Origin: Pseudomonadota bacterium
GTDB lineage: Bacteria > Pseudomonadota > Gammaproteobacteria > Steroidobacterales > Steroidobacteraceae
Reading direction: 5' to 3'
Length of the DNA stretch: 13,931 nt
Assembly: GCA_003242495.1 (NCBI GenBank)
Contig: QGUO01000041.1
Coordinates: forward strand, 1-13,931
Below are positions 6,064 to 12,835 of the stretch, in pieces. The position numbers were made by a program, and so were the translations under genes. Under the pieces are notes generated by a model that saw only the letters and a program-made list of their open reading frames with translations, was not told the DNA's origin and searched no databases. Within the stretch, counting starts at the first letter, position 1. The number at the start of each line of letters is the position of its first letter.

Positions 6064-8442
6064 ATGAGAGTAAGCCTCGAGTGGTTGCGCGAGTGGGTCG
6101 ACCCGGGACAGGACGTGCCGGGCCTGGCCAATGCGCTCACGATGGCGGGTTTGGAAATCGAGGCGATCGAGCGCGCGGCCCCCGAGATGTCGGGCATCGT
6201 GGTCGGCAAGGTCGAATCGGTCGAGAAGCACCCCGACGCCGACAAGCTGCGCGTGTGCACGGTCGCCGCGGGCGCCGAGACGCTGCAGATCGTGTGCGGA
6301 GCGTCCAATGTGCGCGCGGGCATGCTGGCGCCGCTGGCGCGCGTGGGCGCGCGCCTGCCGGACGGTACGGTCATCAAGAAGGCCAAGCTGCGCGGCGTGG
6401 AGTCCTTCGGCATGCTGTGCTCGGCGCGCGAGCTCGGCCTGAGCGAGGATGGCTCGGGACTGCTCGAGCTGCCGGACGATCTGCCCGTGGGCGAGGACCT
6501 GGTGGCGGCGCTCGCGCTCGATGACACCGTGTTCGACATCGCGCTCACGCCCAATCGCGGCGATTGCATGAGCGTGCTGGGCGTGGCGCGGGAAGTGGCG
6601 GCGGCGCGCCGTCAGTCGCTCAACGGACCGTCGATCGCGCAGGTGGCGGCGACCATCGAGGACACATTCCCCATTCGGCTCGAGAACAGCGGCTGCCCGA
6701 AGTTCGTCGGACGGGTGATCCGCGGGCTGCGCGCGGGCGCGCAATCGCCCTTGTGGATGCGCGAGCGCCTGCGGCGCGCCGGCCTGCGGCCGGTGAGCGC
6801 CGTGGTGGACGTGACCAACTACGTCATGCTCGAGCTCGGTCAGCCCATGCATGCCTACGATCTGCAGTCGCTCACCGGGTCGATCGTGGTGCGTGCGGCG
6901 CAGGCCGGCGAGACGCTCGAGCTGCTCGACGGACGCACCGTCGAGCTGAGCCCGGACGTGATGGTGATCGCCGACGAGCGCGCACCGCTCGGGCTGGCCG
7001 GCATCATGGGCGGCGAGGCCTCGGGCATCAGCGATGCGACCACCGACGTGTTCCTGGAAGTGGCGTATTTCGAGCCTGCGGCCATCGCCGGGCGCGCCCG
7101 ACGCTATGGACTGCTCACCGATGCCGCGCAGCGCTTCGAGCGCGGCGTCGACCCACAACTGCAGGAGCGCGCCATCGAGCGCGCCACCCGACTGCTGCTC
7201 GATTGTGCGGGCGGCTCGCCGGGCCCGGTCACGGTGGCGCGCACCGGCGCCGGCGTCACGCAGACGCCTTCGATCCGGCTCAGGCACGAGCGCGTCCAGC
7301 GCGTGCTCGGCACGACCATTGCGCCCGACGTCGTGGTCGATTGCCTGCGTCGCCTGGGCATGACCGTGGAGTCGTCCGGGGCGCCGCCGGCCCTGAACTG
7401 GCAGGTCCAGGCGCCGTCCTGGCGCTTCGATGTGCGCATCGAGGAGGATCTGATCGAGGAGGTCGCCCGGCTGTACGGTTTCGATCGCATCCCCGAGGTC
7501 GATGCGGTGGGTGCCCAGATCCTGGTCGAGTGCACCGAGGCGCGGGTGCGCACCGAGCGGGCGGCCGACCTCCTGGTCGATCGTGGCTACCAGGAGGCGA
7601 TCACGTATTCGTTCACCGATGCCGCCTCGCAGGCCGTCCTGCACCCGGACGAGCCGGCGCTCGCGCTCGCCAATCCGATTTCCGCCGAGCTCGGCGTGAT
7701 GCGCGTGTCGTTGTGGCCGGGGCTGGTGCACGCGCTGCGCGAGAATCAACGCCGGCAGCAGACGCGCGTGCGCCTGTTCGAGTGCGGCCGGCGCTTCGAT
7801 GCCACGGGCAAGGAGACCGAAGTGATTGCCGGCATCGCCTGCGGCCCAGTGAGCGCCGAGCAATGGGACGCGCCGGCGCGTGCCGCGGATTTTTTCGACA
7901 TCAAGGCCGACGTCGAAGCCCTGCTGACGCTCACCGGCGAGCCGGACGCCTTCCGGTTCGTCGCCGAACGGCATCCGGCGCTGCATCCGGGGCAGAGTGC
8001 ACGCATTTATCGTGGGGAGCAGGCGGTGGGATGGCTCGGTGCCATGCACCCGGAACGTGCGCGACGTCTGGATTTGACATATCCGGTCTTCCTGTTCGAA
8101 CTGGAGACGATGATCGGACTCGCCGCGCGGATTCCGAAGTATGCTGAGATCTCGAGATTCCCGGCCATCCGCCGCGATATCGCGGTGATCGTGGCGGATG
8201 AGGTCCCGGCCGAGGCGCTGCGCGACGTGGTGCGTGAAAGCGGCGGCGCGCTGTTGACAGAGGTGGCGGTGCTCAGTGTCTATCGCGGGCAACAGATCGA
8301 TAAAGGCAAGAAAAGCATAGCCTTAGGTTTGCATTTGCAGGATACTTCCCGCACCCTGACCGACCAGGAAGCCGACGCCATCGTGGCGCGTGTCGTGGAG
8401 GCACTTTCCCGGCAGCTCGGCGCCTCGATCAGAGACAAATAA
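6064..8442 (+). CDS. pheT: Phenylalanine--tRNA ligase beta subunit
   Basis: The 792-residue partner of PheS (E. coli 795). It carries tRNA binding and the editing site for Tyr-tRNA-Phe. The order is an N-terminal SLEWLREWVDP segment, an EMAP/tRNA-binding domain with HPDADKLRVC (~57-66), the B3/4 editing region (VVDVTNYVMLELGQPMHAYD, ~245-265), the B5 domain (~400-475), the catalytic-like core, and a C-terminal ferredoxin-fold anticodon-binding domain (FPAIRRDIAVIV to the end). The start ATG 6064 is 38 nt after pheS, with GTGAG (6053-6057) as a weak ribosome site. It is co-transcribed with pheS and, 2 nt downstream, with ihfA. Confidence 0.97.
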   Translation: MRVSLEWLREWVDPGQDVPGLANALTMAGLEIEAIERAAPEMSGIVVGKVESVEKHPDADKLRVCTVAAGAETLQIVCGASNVRAGMLAPLARVGARLPDGTVIKKAKLRGVESFGMLCSARELGLSEDGSGLLELPDDLPVGEDLVAALALDDTVFDIALTPNRGDCMSVLGVAREVAAARRQSLNGPSIAQVAATIEDTFPIRLENSGCPKFVGRVIRGLRAGAQSPLWMRERLRRAGLRPVSAVVDVTNYVMLELGQPMHAYDLQSLTGSIVVRAAQAGETLELLDGRTVELSPDVMVIADERAPLGLAGIMGGEASGISDATTDVFLEVAYFEPAAIAGRARRYGLLTDAAQRFERGVDPQLQERAIERATRLLLDCAGGSPGPVTVARTGAGVTQTPSIRLRHERVQRVLGTTIAPDVVVDCLRRLGMTVESSGAPPALNWQVQAPSWRFDVRIEEDLIEEVARLYGFDRIPEVDAVGAQILVECTEARVRTERAADLLVDRGYQEAITYSFTDAASQAVLHPDEPALALANPISAELGVMRVSLWPGLVHALRENQRRQQTRVRLFECGRRFDATGKETEVIAGIACGPVSAEQWDAPARAADFFDIKADVEALLTLTGEPDAFRFVAERHPALHPGQSARIYRGEQAVGWLGAMHPERARRLDLTYPVFLFELETMIGLAARIPKYAEISRFPAIRRDIAVIVADEVPAEALRDVVRESGGALLTEVAVLSVYRGQQIDKGKKSIALGLHLQDTSRTLTDQEADAIVARVVEALSRQLGASIRDK

Positions 8443-8444
8443 CC

Positions 8445-8744
8445 ATGGCCTTGACCAAAGCTGATATTGCAGAAGCCTTGTTCGATCAGCTCGGCCTCAA
8501 CAAGCGTGAGGCCCGCGAGCTGGTCGACCTGTTCTTCGAGGAGCTGCGCGCGTCCTTGTCGAACGGCGAGCAGGTCAAGCTCTCCGGATTCGGCAATTTC
8601 GATCTGCGCGACAAGAACCAGCGCCCAGGCCGCAATCCAAAGACTGGCGAGGAGATCCCGATCAGCGCCCGTCGCGTCGTGACGTTCAGGCCGGGACAGA
8701 AGTTGAAGGCTCGAGTCGAGGCGTATGCTGGAACCAGGCAATAA
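8445..8744 (+). CDS. ihfA: Integration host factor subunit alpha
   Basis: DNA-bending nucleoid protein that pairs with IhfB; it acts in recombination, replication and sigma54-type promoter architecture. It is 99 residues, exactly the E. coli length, starting MALTKADIAEALFDQLGL. The DNA-contact beta-arm motif GRNPKTGEEIPISARRVVTF is intact, with the minor-groove-intercalating proline. The start lies 2 nt after the pheT stop, so translation is probably coupled. E. coli ihfA also has a promoter inside pheT. A weak candidate here is TAGCCT (8318-8323) with GATACT (8341-8346), spaced 17 bp, in a locally AT-rich patch; I do not annotate it separately. Confidence 0.97.
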   Translation: MALTKADIAEALFDQLGLNKREARELVDLFFEELRASLSNGEQVKLSGFGNFDLRDKNQRPGRNPKTGEEIPISARRVVTFRPGQKLKARVEAYAGTRQ

Positions 8745-9081
8745 CAGCGAACTTCCCCCGATCCCAGGCAAGCGCTACTTCACCATCGGTGAAGTGAGCG
8801 AGCTGTGCGGCGTGAAGCCGCACGTGCTGCGCTACTGGGAGCAGGAATTTCCGCAGTTGAAGCCCGTCAAGCGGCGCGGCAACCGGCGCTATTACCAGCG
8901 TCAGGACGTGCTGGTGATCCGCCAGATCCGCAGCCTCCTCTACGAGCAGGGGTTCACCATCGGCGGCGCCCGCAATCGCCTGCAGGGCGAGGAGGCCCGG
9001 GACGATCTCACCCAGGCCCAGCAGATCGTGCGCCAGGTGCGCACCGAGCTCGAGGAAATCCTGAGGATTCTGAGGCGCTGA
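8725..9081 (+). CDS. MerR-family transcriptional regulator downstream of ihfA
   Basis: A 118-residue DNA-binding protein. The winged helix-turn-helix spans about residues 18-88 (FTIGEVSELCGVKPHVLRYW, then RRGNRRYYQRQDVLVIRQIR), followed by a C-terminal helix rich in Q, R and E suited to dimerisation. There is no metal-binding cysteine pair or effector domain, so it is not a classic metal sensor. It starts inside ihfA with a 20-nt overlap, and the N-terminus MLEPGNNSELPPIPGKRYF resembles the ihfA-linked MerR proteins of other gammaproteobacteria. Its target genes are unknown. GAGG at 8718-8721 is a short-spaced ribosome site. Confidence 0.92.
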   Translation: MLEPGNNSELPPIPGKRYFTIGEVSELCGVKPHVLRYWEQEFPQLKPVKRRGNRRYYQRQDVLVIRQIRSLLYEQGFTIGGARNRLQGEEARDDLTQAQQIVRQVRTELEEILRILRR

Positions 9082-9087
9082 GGATCC

Positions 9088-9105
9088 GCCGGCGTTCGCG
9101 CCGGC
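9088..9105. terminator. UUCG-tetraloop hairpin between convergent genes
   Basis: GCCGGCG-TTCG-CGCCGGC is a perfect 7-bp stem closed by the very stable UUCG loop. It starts 7 nt after the merR stop and lies between the convergent merR and minus-strand gene ends. No U-tract follows on either strand, so termination may be partial or the hairpin may protect 3' ends. Confidence 0.5.
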
Positions 9106-9146
9106 CGCCGACGGTCGTCTGTCCGTATGTCCCGAGCGGCCGCGAC

Positions 9147-9812
9147 CTATGACTGTCCCCGCGCGAGCATCGCGCGATACTCCTCCTCGGTGATGCTGCC
9201 GCCGATGGCCTGCGCCCGGGCGAGATCTCTGGCGGGCAGGGCATCGCGCACGGCGTCGATCCGCTTCCATTGCGGGAAGGGCGCGGGCCGCGCCGGCTGC
9301 GGCACGTAAGGAGAGGCATGCAGCCGCTGATAGCGGTGCACGTAGCGGGCGCAGTTCACGAAGATCTCCATCACGCTCACGCGCACGATCCACTCCGCGC
9401 CCGGCCAGTGCTCGAGCAGCGGATCGGTGTCGCCGACCGTCGCCGTGCCATGCACCCGCAGCCGATGCGGCGTCTCGAAATCGATGAACAGCATGCCCAC
9501 CTTGCCGCCGGCGCTGATGTTGCCCATCGACAGATACATGCCGTTACCGTCGTAGCTCGGAAAGGCCAGCGTCCTGTCATCGAGCACGCGCACCAGGCCG
9601 GGTGGACCGCCCTTGTACGAGCAGGTGGGAAACCCCCGGTGATCGACCGTGCTCAGGAAGAACATGTCCTGTGCTTCGATGAAACGCCCATGCTCCTCGC
9701 TGATGTGCGCGGCGACGATGGCCTCGTTGAGCCGGTCGGCGAGGCGCTCGGAGTCGGCCTGGCGCTGCATGGCCCGGTGCTGCTCGCCGTAGAGGCTGTC
9801 GAGGCGGCTCAT
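9147..9812 (-). CDS. Pyridoxamine 5'-phosphate oxidase-fold, probable flavin-binding protein
   Basis: A 221-residue cytosolic protein with the split-barrel flavin-binding fold of the PPOX family. Telling segments are AQDMFFLSTVDHRGFPTCSY (a typical first strand pair), LAFPSYDGNGMYLSMGNI, KVGMLFIDFETPHRLRVHGT and the C-terminal MEIFVNCARYVHRYQ. No transmembrane segment is visible. The last ~20 residues (GGSITEEEYRAMLARGQ) resemble a short SHOCT-like helix, an impression only. I place the start at ATG 9812, where GGGGA lies 6 nt upstream on the minus strand. The frame extends 21 codons further without a better site. It is convergent with merR and divergent from mxaR. The substrate is unknown and it need not be a true PNP oxidase. 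Confidence 0.85.
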   Translation of the reverse strand: MSRLDSLYGEQHRAMQRQADSERLADRLNEAIVAAHISEEHGRFIEAQDMFFLSTVDHRGFPTCSYKGGPPGLVRVLDDRTLAFPSYDGNGMYLSMGNISAGGKVGMLFIDFETPHRLRVHGTATVGDTDPLLEHWPGAEWIVRVSVMEIFVNCARYVHRYQRLHASPYVPQPARPAPFPQWKRIDAVRDALPARDLARAQAIGGSITEEEYRAMLARGQS

Positions 9813-9905
9813 ATGTGTTCCCCTGGTTTGTCGTGAGTAGATGCCCGGTGCGCGATGGGCGCAATAGCGGTGCACCGCAGGGAACGGGTTCGGCTCTGCG
9901 CATGC

Positions 9906-9916
9906 GACACTGTGTC
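9906..9916. promoter_or_regulatory. Palindrome GACACTGTGTC in the divergent spacer
   Basis: A perfect 5-bp inverted repeat around one central base. It overlaps a minus-strand TTGACA (9918 to 9913) that could be the -35 box of the flavin-protein gene, although no good -10 box follows at normal spacing. It could be a repressor site; the evidence is symmetry and position only. Confidence 0.25.
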
Positions 9917-9922
9917 AACTTT

Positions 9923-9952
9923 CGGACAGCGCCTCCGTCGACCACGGACAGC
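9923..9952 (+). promoter_or_regulatory. Direct repeat CGGACAGC x2, candidate activator site for mxaR
   Basis: CGGACAGC occurs at 9923-9930 and again at 9945-9952, 22 bp apart (about two helical turns). This places the copies at roughly -80 and -58 from the predicted mxaR transcription start. An inverted pair TCCGT/ACGGA (9934-9938 and 9944-9948) overlaps the second copy. Two same-face direct repeats just upstream of a -35 box are typical of response-regulator binding. The regulator is unknown. Confidence 0.4.
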
Positions 9953-9968
9953 CCTGTTCACCTACCGA

Positions 9969-9996
9969 GTGACATCCCGCAGCGCCCGCCTATAAT
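9969..9996 (+). promoter_or_regulatory. Sigma70 promoter of the mxaRSACK cluster
   Basis: The -35 box GTGACA (9969-9974, five of six consensus bases) and a perfect -10 box TATAAT (9991-9996) are separated by 16 bp. It is the best promoter in the window. Transcription would start near 10003, giving a leader of about 50 nt before the mxaR start codon. Confidence 0.75.
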
Positions 9997-9997
9997 C

Positions 9998-10009
9998 GGA
10001 CCGCGGTCC
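9998..10009. promoter_or_regulatory. 12-bp palindrome over the mxaR transcription start
   Basis: GGACCGCGGTCC is a perfect 12-bp palindrome centred between 10003 and 10004, the position where transcription from the TATAAT box should start. A protein bound here would block initiation. The alternative is a chance GC-rich palindrome. Confidence 0.4.
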
Positions 10010-10023
10010 CGCATTCCAACACC

Positions 10024-10038
10024 AGCCGCCGGGCGGCT
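10024..10038 (+). promoter_or_regulatory. Leader hairpin before mxaR
   Basis: AGCCGCC-G-GGCGGCT is a perfect 15-base inverted repeat, forming a 6-bp stem with a 3-nt loop in the predicted 5' leader. It ends 9 nt before the ribosome site GAGGG (10048-10052). It could tune mRNA stability or ribosome access. Confidence 0.35.
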
Positions 10039-10056
10039 GTCATGCGCGAGGGCTTC

Positions 10057-11085
10057 ATGGTCGCCGACGAGCAATTGGCAGACTGGCGCGAACGCGCGCT
10101 GCGCGTGGAAAAGGAAGTCGCTCGCGCGGTGATCGGTCAGGCAGCGACGCTGCGGCTCATCAACGTGGCCTTGTTCGCGCGCGGGCACGTCCTGCTCGAG
10201 GGCGACGTCGGCGTCGGGAAAACCACGGTGCTGCGCGCCTTCTCGCGTGTGATCGGCGGGGATTTCGAGCGCGTCGAGGGCACCGTGGACCTGATGCCCG
10301 GCGATCTCATCTATCACACCTATGTCGACGCCGAGGGCAAGCCGCGCATCGAGCCGGGGCCGCTCCTGCGGCACGGCGAACGCCTGGCGACCTTCTTCTT
10401 CAACGAGATCAACCGCGCACGCCCCCAGGTGCAATCGCTGTTGTTGCGCGCCATGGCCGAGCGCACGGTCTCGGCCTTCAATCGGGCGTACCGCTTTCCG
10501 CACATGATCGTGTTCGCCGACCGCAATCGCGTCGAGAAGGAGGAGACCTTCGAGCTGGCCGCGGCGGCGCGCGACCGGTTCCTGTTCGAGCTCAACATGC
10601 CGACGCCCACCGATGACGCGATCCGCACGGCGCTGGTGTTCGATCCGGATTTCCACGACGTGGATGAGCTGCTCGAGCGCGTAGCCCCGGGGATCCTGTC
10701 CTGGGACGAGCTCAATCGCATCGGCAGCGCCATTCAGCGCAGCGTGCAGGCGAGCGAGACGCTGCAGCGCTATGTGCTCGACATCTGGGATGCGACGCGC
10801 AACCCGGCAGCCTTCGGGATCCGCCTCGAAGGGGTCGACATGGACAAACTGATTCTCGCGGGGGCCAGTCCCCGCGGCATGATGTGGCTCACGCGCGCGG
10901 CGCGGGTGGTGGCCTGGCTCGACGCGCGCACGCACCTGCTGCCGGGGGACATCCAGGCGGTGCTGCCCGCCGTGCTCAGCCATCGCATTTTCTTCACCCC
11001 GGTGTACGAACTACGCCGCGCCCAGCTGGTCGAAGCCTTGACCACTCAACTGATCGAGAAGGTTCCCACGCCGCGCACGACATGA
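10057..11085 (+). CDS. mxaR: MoxR-family AAA+ ATPase, MxaR-like (methanol dehydrogenase maturation)
   Basis: A cytosolic AAA+ chaperone-like ATPase that, with VWA partners, is thought to act in cofactor or metal insertion. It has 342 residues from ATG 10057 (ribosome site GAGGG at 10048-10052); ATG 10042 would add five residues but lacks a ribosome site. Walker A is GDVGVGKTT (K55). The Walker B segment reads FFFNEINRA, with Asn116 where most MoxR proteins have Asp, while the catalytic Glu117 is kept. Sensor 1 FADRN and ARDRF (arginine finger region) follow, then the lid domain with GASPRGMMWLTRAARVVAW, typical of MoxR. The stop overlaps the next start as ATGA. The MxaR assignment rests on gene order with MxaS, MxaA and MxaC; a generic MoxR is the fallback. 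Confidence 0.88.
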   Translation: MVADEQLADWRERALRVEKEVARAVIGQAATLRLINVALFARGHVLLEGDVGVGKTTVLRAFSRVIGGDFERVEGTVDLMPGDLIYHTYVDAEGKPRIEPGPLLRHGERLATFFFNEINRARPQVQSLLLRAMAERTVSAFNRAYRFPHMIVFADRNRVEKEETFELAAAARDRFLFELNMPTPTDDAIRTALVFDPDFHDVDELLERVAPGILSWDELNRIGSAIQRSVQASETLQRYVLDIWDATRNPAAFGIRLEGVDMDKLILAGASPRGMMWLTRAARVVAWLDARTHLLPGDIQAVLPAVLSHRIFFTPVYELRRAQLVEALTTQLIEKVPTPRTT

Positions 11086-11945
11086 CCCAGATGAGCGGGC
11101 CCCAGGAGTTCCATTATCGACTCCCACGCCGCGTGCGGGGCTGGCGGCCGGGTTTCCATCCGGGCTCCGATGTCGGCGCCGGTCAGGAGTTCGTCGCGCA
11201 CCAGCGCCTGTTCGATTGGCCCGATCCGCGGCGCCTGGATCTGCGCGCCAGTCTCCAGAACCTGCACGGCGACTGGCTGGTCCGGGTGCATCGTCAGCGT
11301 GCCTCGGTCACGGTGTACGCAATCGTCGATGTCTCGGCATCCATGCAATTCGGCGCGCGCGCGTCCAAGCTGCACCTCGCCGCGGACTTCGTCGAAGCGC
11401 TGGGGCGCAGCGCCGGGCAAATCGGCGATGCCCTGGGCATGCTGGCGTTCGATGCCGCCGAGCGTCACGACCTGTTCGTCCCGGCCTCCCTGAGCCGCGG
11501 CATCGGGACGGTGATGGGCGGGATGCTGCGCGACTGTGCCGGTGCGGCGGGAAGCGTGCGCGGGCTGCAGGAGACGGCGCTGCGCCTGTCGGGCCGTTCG
11601 GCGTTGGTGTTCATCGTCTCGGACTTTCATTGGTCGCTAGAAGGGCTCGGCGCAGTGCTCGATCTGCTGGCCCAGGCCTATGTGGTGCCCATCATCCTGT
11701 GGGACCGCGCCGAGATCCGCCCGCCGGATGCGAACGGCCTGCTGGCGGTGCGTGACGCCGAGTCGGGTGCGCAGCGCACGCTGTGGATGCGACCCGGACT
11801 GCGCGAACGCTGGGCGGCGGCGGTCGAGCGTCGCCGCGACGCGCTCGAGCGGATTTGCCAGGCGCGCGAGATCCGGCCGTTCTACCTCGACGGCGCGCTC
11901 GACTGCGACGCCTTGTCGCAGTACTTCCTGGAAGCGTCGGCATGA
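11082..11945 (+). CDS. mxaS: DUF58/VWA-like protein, MxaS-like
   Basis: A 287-residue soluble protein of the DUF58 family, the usual partner of MoxR ATPases. Its N-terminal part holds a conserved strand region (YRLPRRVRGWRPGFHPGSD, then DWPDPRRLDLRASL). The VWA-like half starts with IVDVSASM, giving a MIDAS-like DxSxS at D83, S85 and S87. The segments FIVSDFHWSL and PIILWDRAEIRPP follow. No membrane segment or signal peptide is visible. It starts inside the mxaR stop (ATGA), so translation is coupled; a second in-frame ATG lies at 11091. In known methylotrophs MxaS belongs to the set needed for active methanol dehydrogenase, but its exact biochemical role is not established. Confidence 0.85.
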   Translation: MTQMSGPQEFHYRLPRRVRGWRPGFHPGSDVGAGQEFVAHQRLFDWPDPRRLDLRASLQNLHGDWLVRVHRQRASVTVYAIVDVSASMQFGARASKLHLAADFVEALGRSAGQIGDALGMLAFDAAERHDLFVPASLSRGIGTVMGGMLRDCAGAAGSVRGLQETALRLSGRSALVFIVSDFHWSLEGLGAVLDLLAQAYVVPIILWDRAEIRPPDANGLLAVRDAESGAQRTLWMRPGLRERWAAAVERRRDALERICQAREIRPFYLDGALDCDALSQYFLEASA

Positions 11946-12835
11946 CGTGGCGAGCGCGCACAGGGTGGATGCTGAGTGCCCTGGCGACGCTCGCATGGAT
12001 CCCGAACGCCGCCGGCAACCAGGTGGGCGCATCGCAGGCCACGCCGGCGCACGTGGAGCAGCCGTACCCCTTCGGGTACTTCGTGGGCGACGTGGTGAGC
12101 CAACGCATCGCGCTCGATGCGCCGGTCGCCGGGTTCGTGCCGGCCGATCTGCCGGGCGGCGTACGGGTGAGCGCCTGGTTCGAGCGCCGCGCGAGCCGGA
12201 TCGAGCGGCGTGATGGCCGGCGCTGGCTGGTCGTGGAGTTTCAGATCGTCAATGCCCGACCCGAGGTCGCCGAGGCGCGCCTGCCGGCTTGGGAGCTCGA
12301 TTCGCGGGACGGTCGTCAGGCACTGGCCATCCCCGCCACGACCCTGCGGGTCGCGCCGCTGCTGGTCCATGATCGATTCCGCCCGCTGCAGGTCGGCGAT
12401 CTGCGCCCCGACCAGGCGCCGCCCACGGTGCCGACCTCGGGCCTGCAACGGCAGCTGGTGCTGTGGTCGGTGGCCGGTGTGCTCATCCTGGGCGCCTGGC
12501 TCGCCTGGCTGCTCTGGCGCAACTGGTGGGCGGCTCAGACCCAGCCCTTCGCGCGCGCCGCGCGGGCGCTGCGCGGCCTCGACGAGGCCTCGCCGCAGGC
12601 CTGGGCGACGCTGCACCGGGCCTTCGACGCCACCGCGCACCGCGTGGTGCAGCTCGATTCGCTGGCGGTGCTGTTCGCCCGCGCACCGTATCTCGCGCCG
12701 CTGCGCCCGAACATCGAACGCTTCTTCCGGCAATCCGCCGCGCGCTTCTATGGCGCCGGCGAGCCCGACGAGACGGTGTCGGTGCAGGCCCTGTGCCGGG
12801 CACTGCGCCGCGCCGAAAAACGGCGCGAAGCATGA
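11942..12835 (+). CDS. mxaA: MxaA-like exported membrane protein (calcium insertion into methanol dehydrogenase)
   Basis: A 297-residue protein with a probable signal peptide or N-terminal anchor (residues 1-25, WMLSALATLAWIPNAAG), a periplasmic beta-rich part beginning PYPFGYFVGDVVSQRIALD, one transmembrane helix at about 172-194 (LVLWSVAGVLILGAWLAWLL), and a cytoplasmic helical C-terminus. That C-terminus contains WATLHRAFDATAHRVVQLDS and ends ALCRALRRAEKRREA. In Methylobacterium, mxaA mutants make methanol dehydrogenase lacking calcium. Databases often mislabel this family as nonribosomal peptide synthetase; no such domain exists here. It is coupled to mxaS and mxaC by ATGA overlaps. The assignment comes from architecture and gene order. 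Confidence 0.8.
   Translation: MTWRARTGWMLSALATLAWIPNAAGNQVGASQATPAHVEQPYPFGYFVGDVVSQRIALDAPVAGFVPADLPGGVRVSAWFERRASRIERRDGRRWLVVEFQIVNARPEVAEARLPAWELDSRDGRQALAIPATTLRVAPLLVHDRFRPLQVGDLRPDQAPPTVPTSGLQRQLVLWSVAGVLILGAWLAWLLWRNWWAAQTQPFARAARALRGLDEASPQAWATLHRAFDATAHRVVQLDSLAVLFARAPYLAPLRPNIERFFRQSAARFYGAGEPDETVSVQALCRALRRAEKRREA

Noticed and set aside
8254..8286. Consensus TTGACA inside pheT as an ihfA promoter
   Set aside because: No acceptable -10 box lies 16-18 bp downstream; the nearest (TCTATC, TATCGC) are 19-21 bp away and poor.
6013..8292. 759-codon open frame antisense to pheT, and a 527-codon plus-strand frame at 6564-8147
   Set aside because: Both overlap the clearly real pheT. Their products are rich in Arg, Ala, Gly and His, as expected for out-of-frame reading of high-GC coding DNA.
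8425..8445. IHF-binding site for ihfA autoregulation
   Set aside because: The best match near the ihfA start departs from the consensus WATCAANNNNTTR at several fixed positions.
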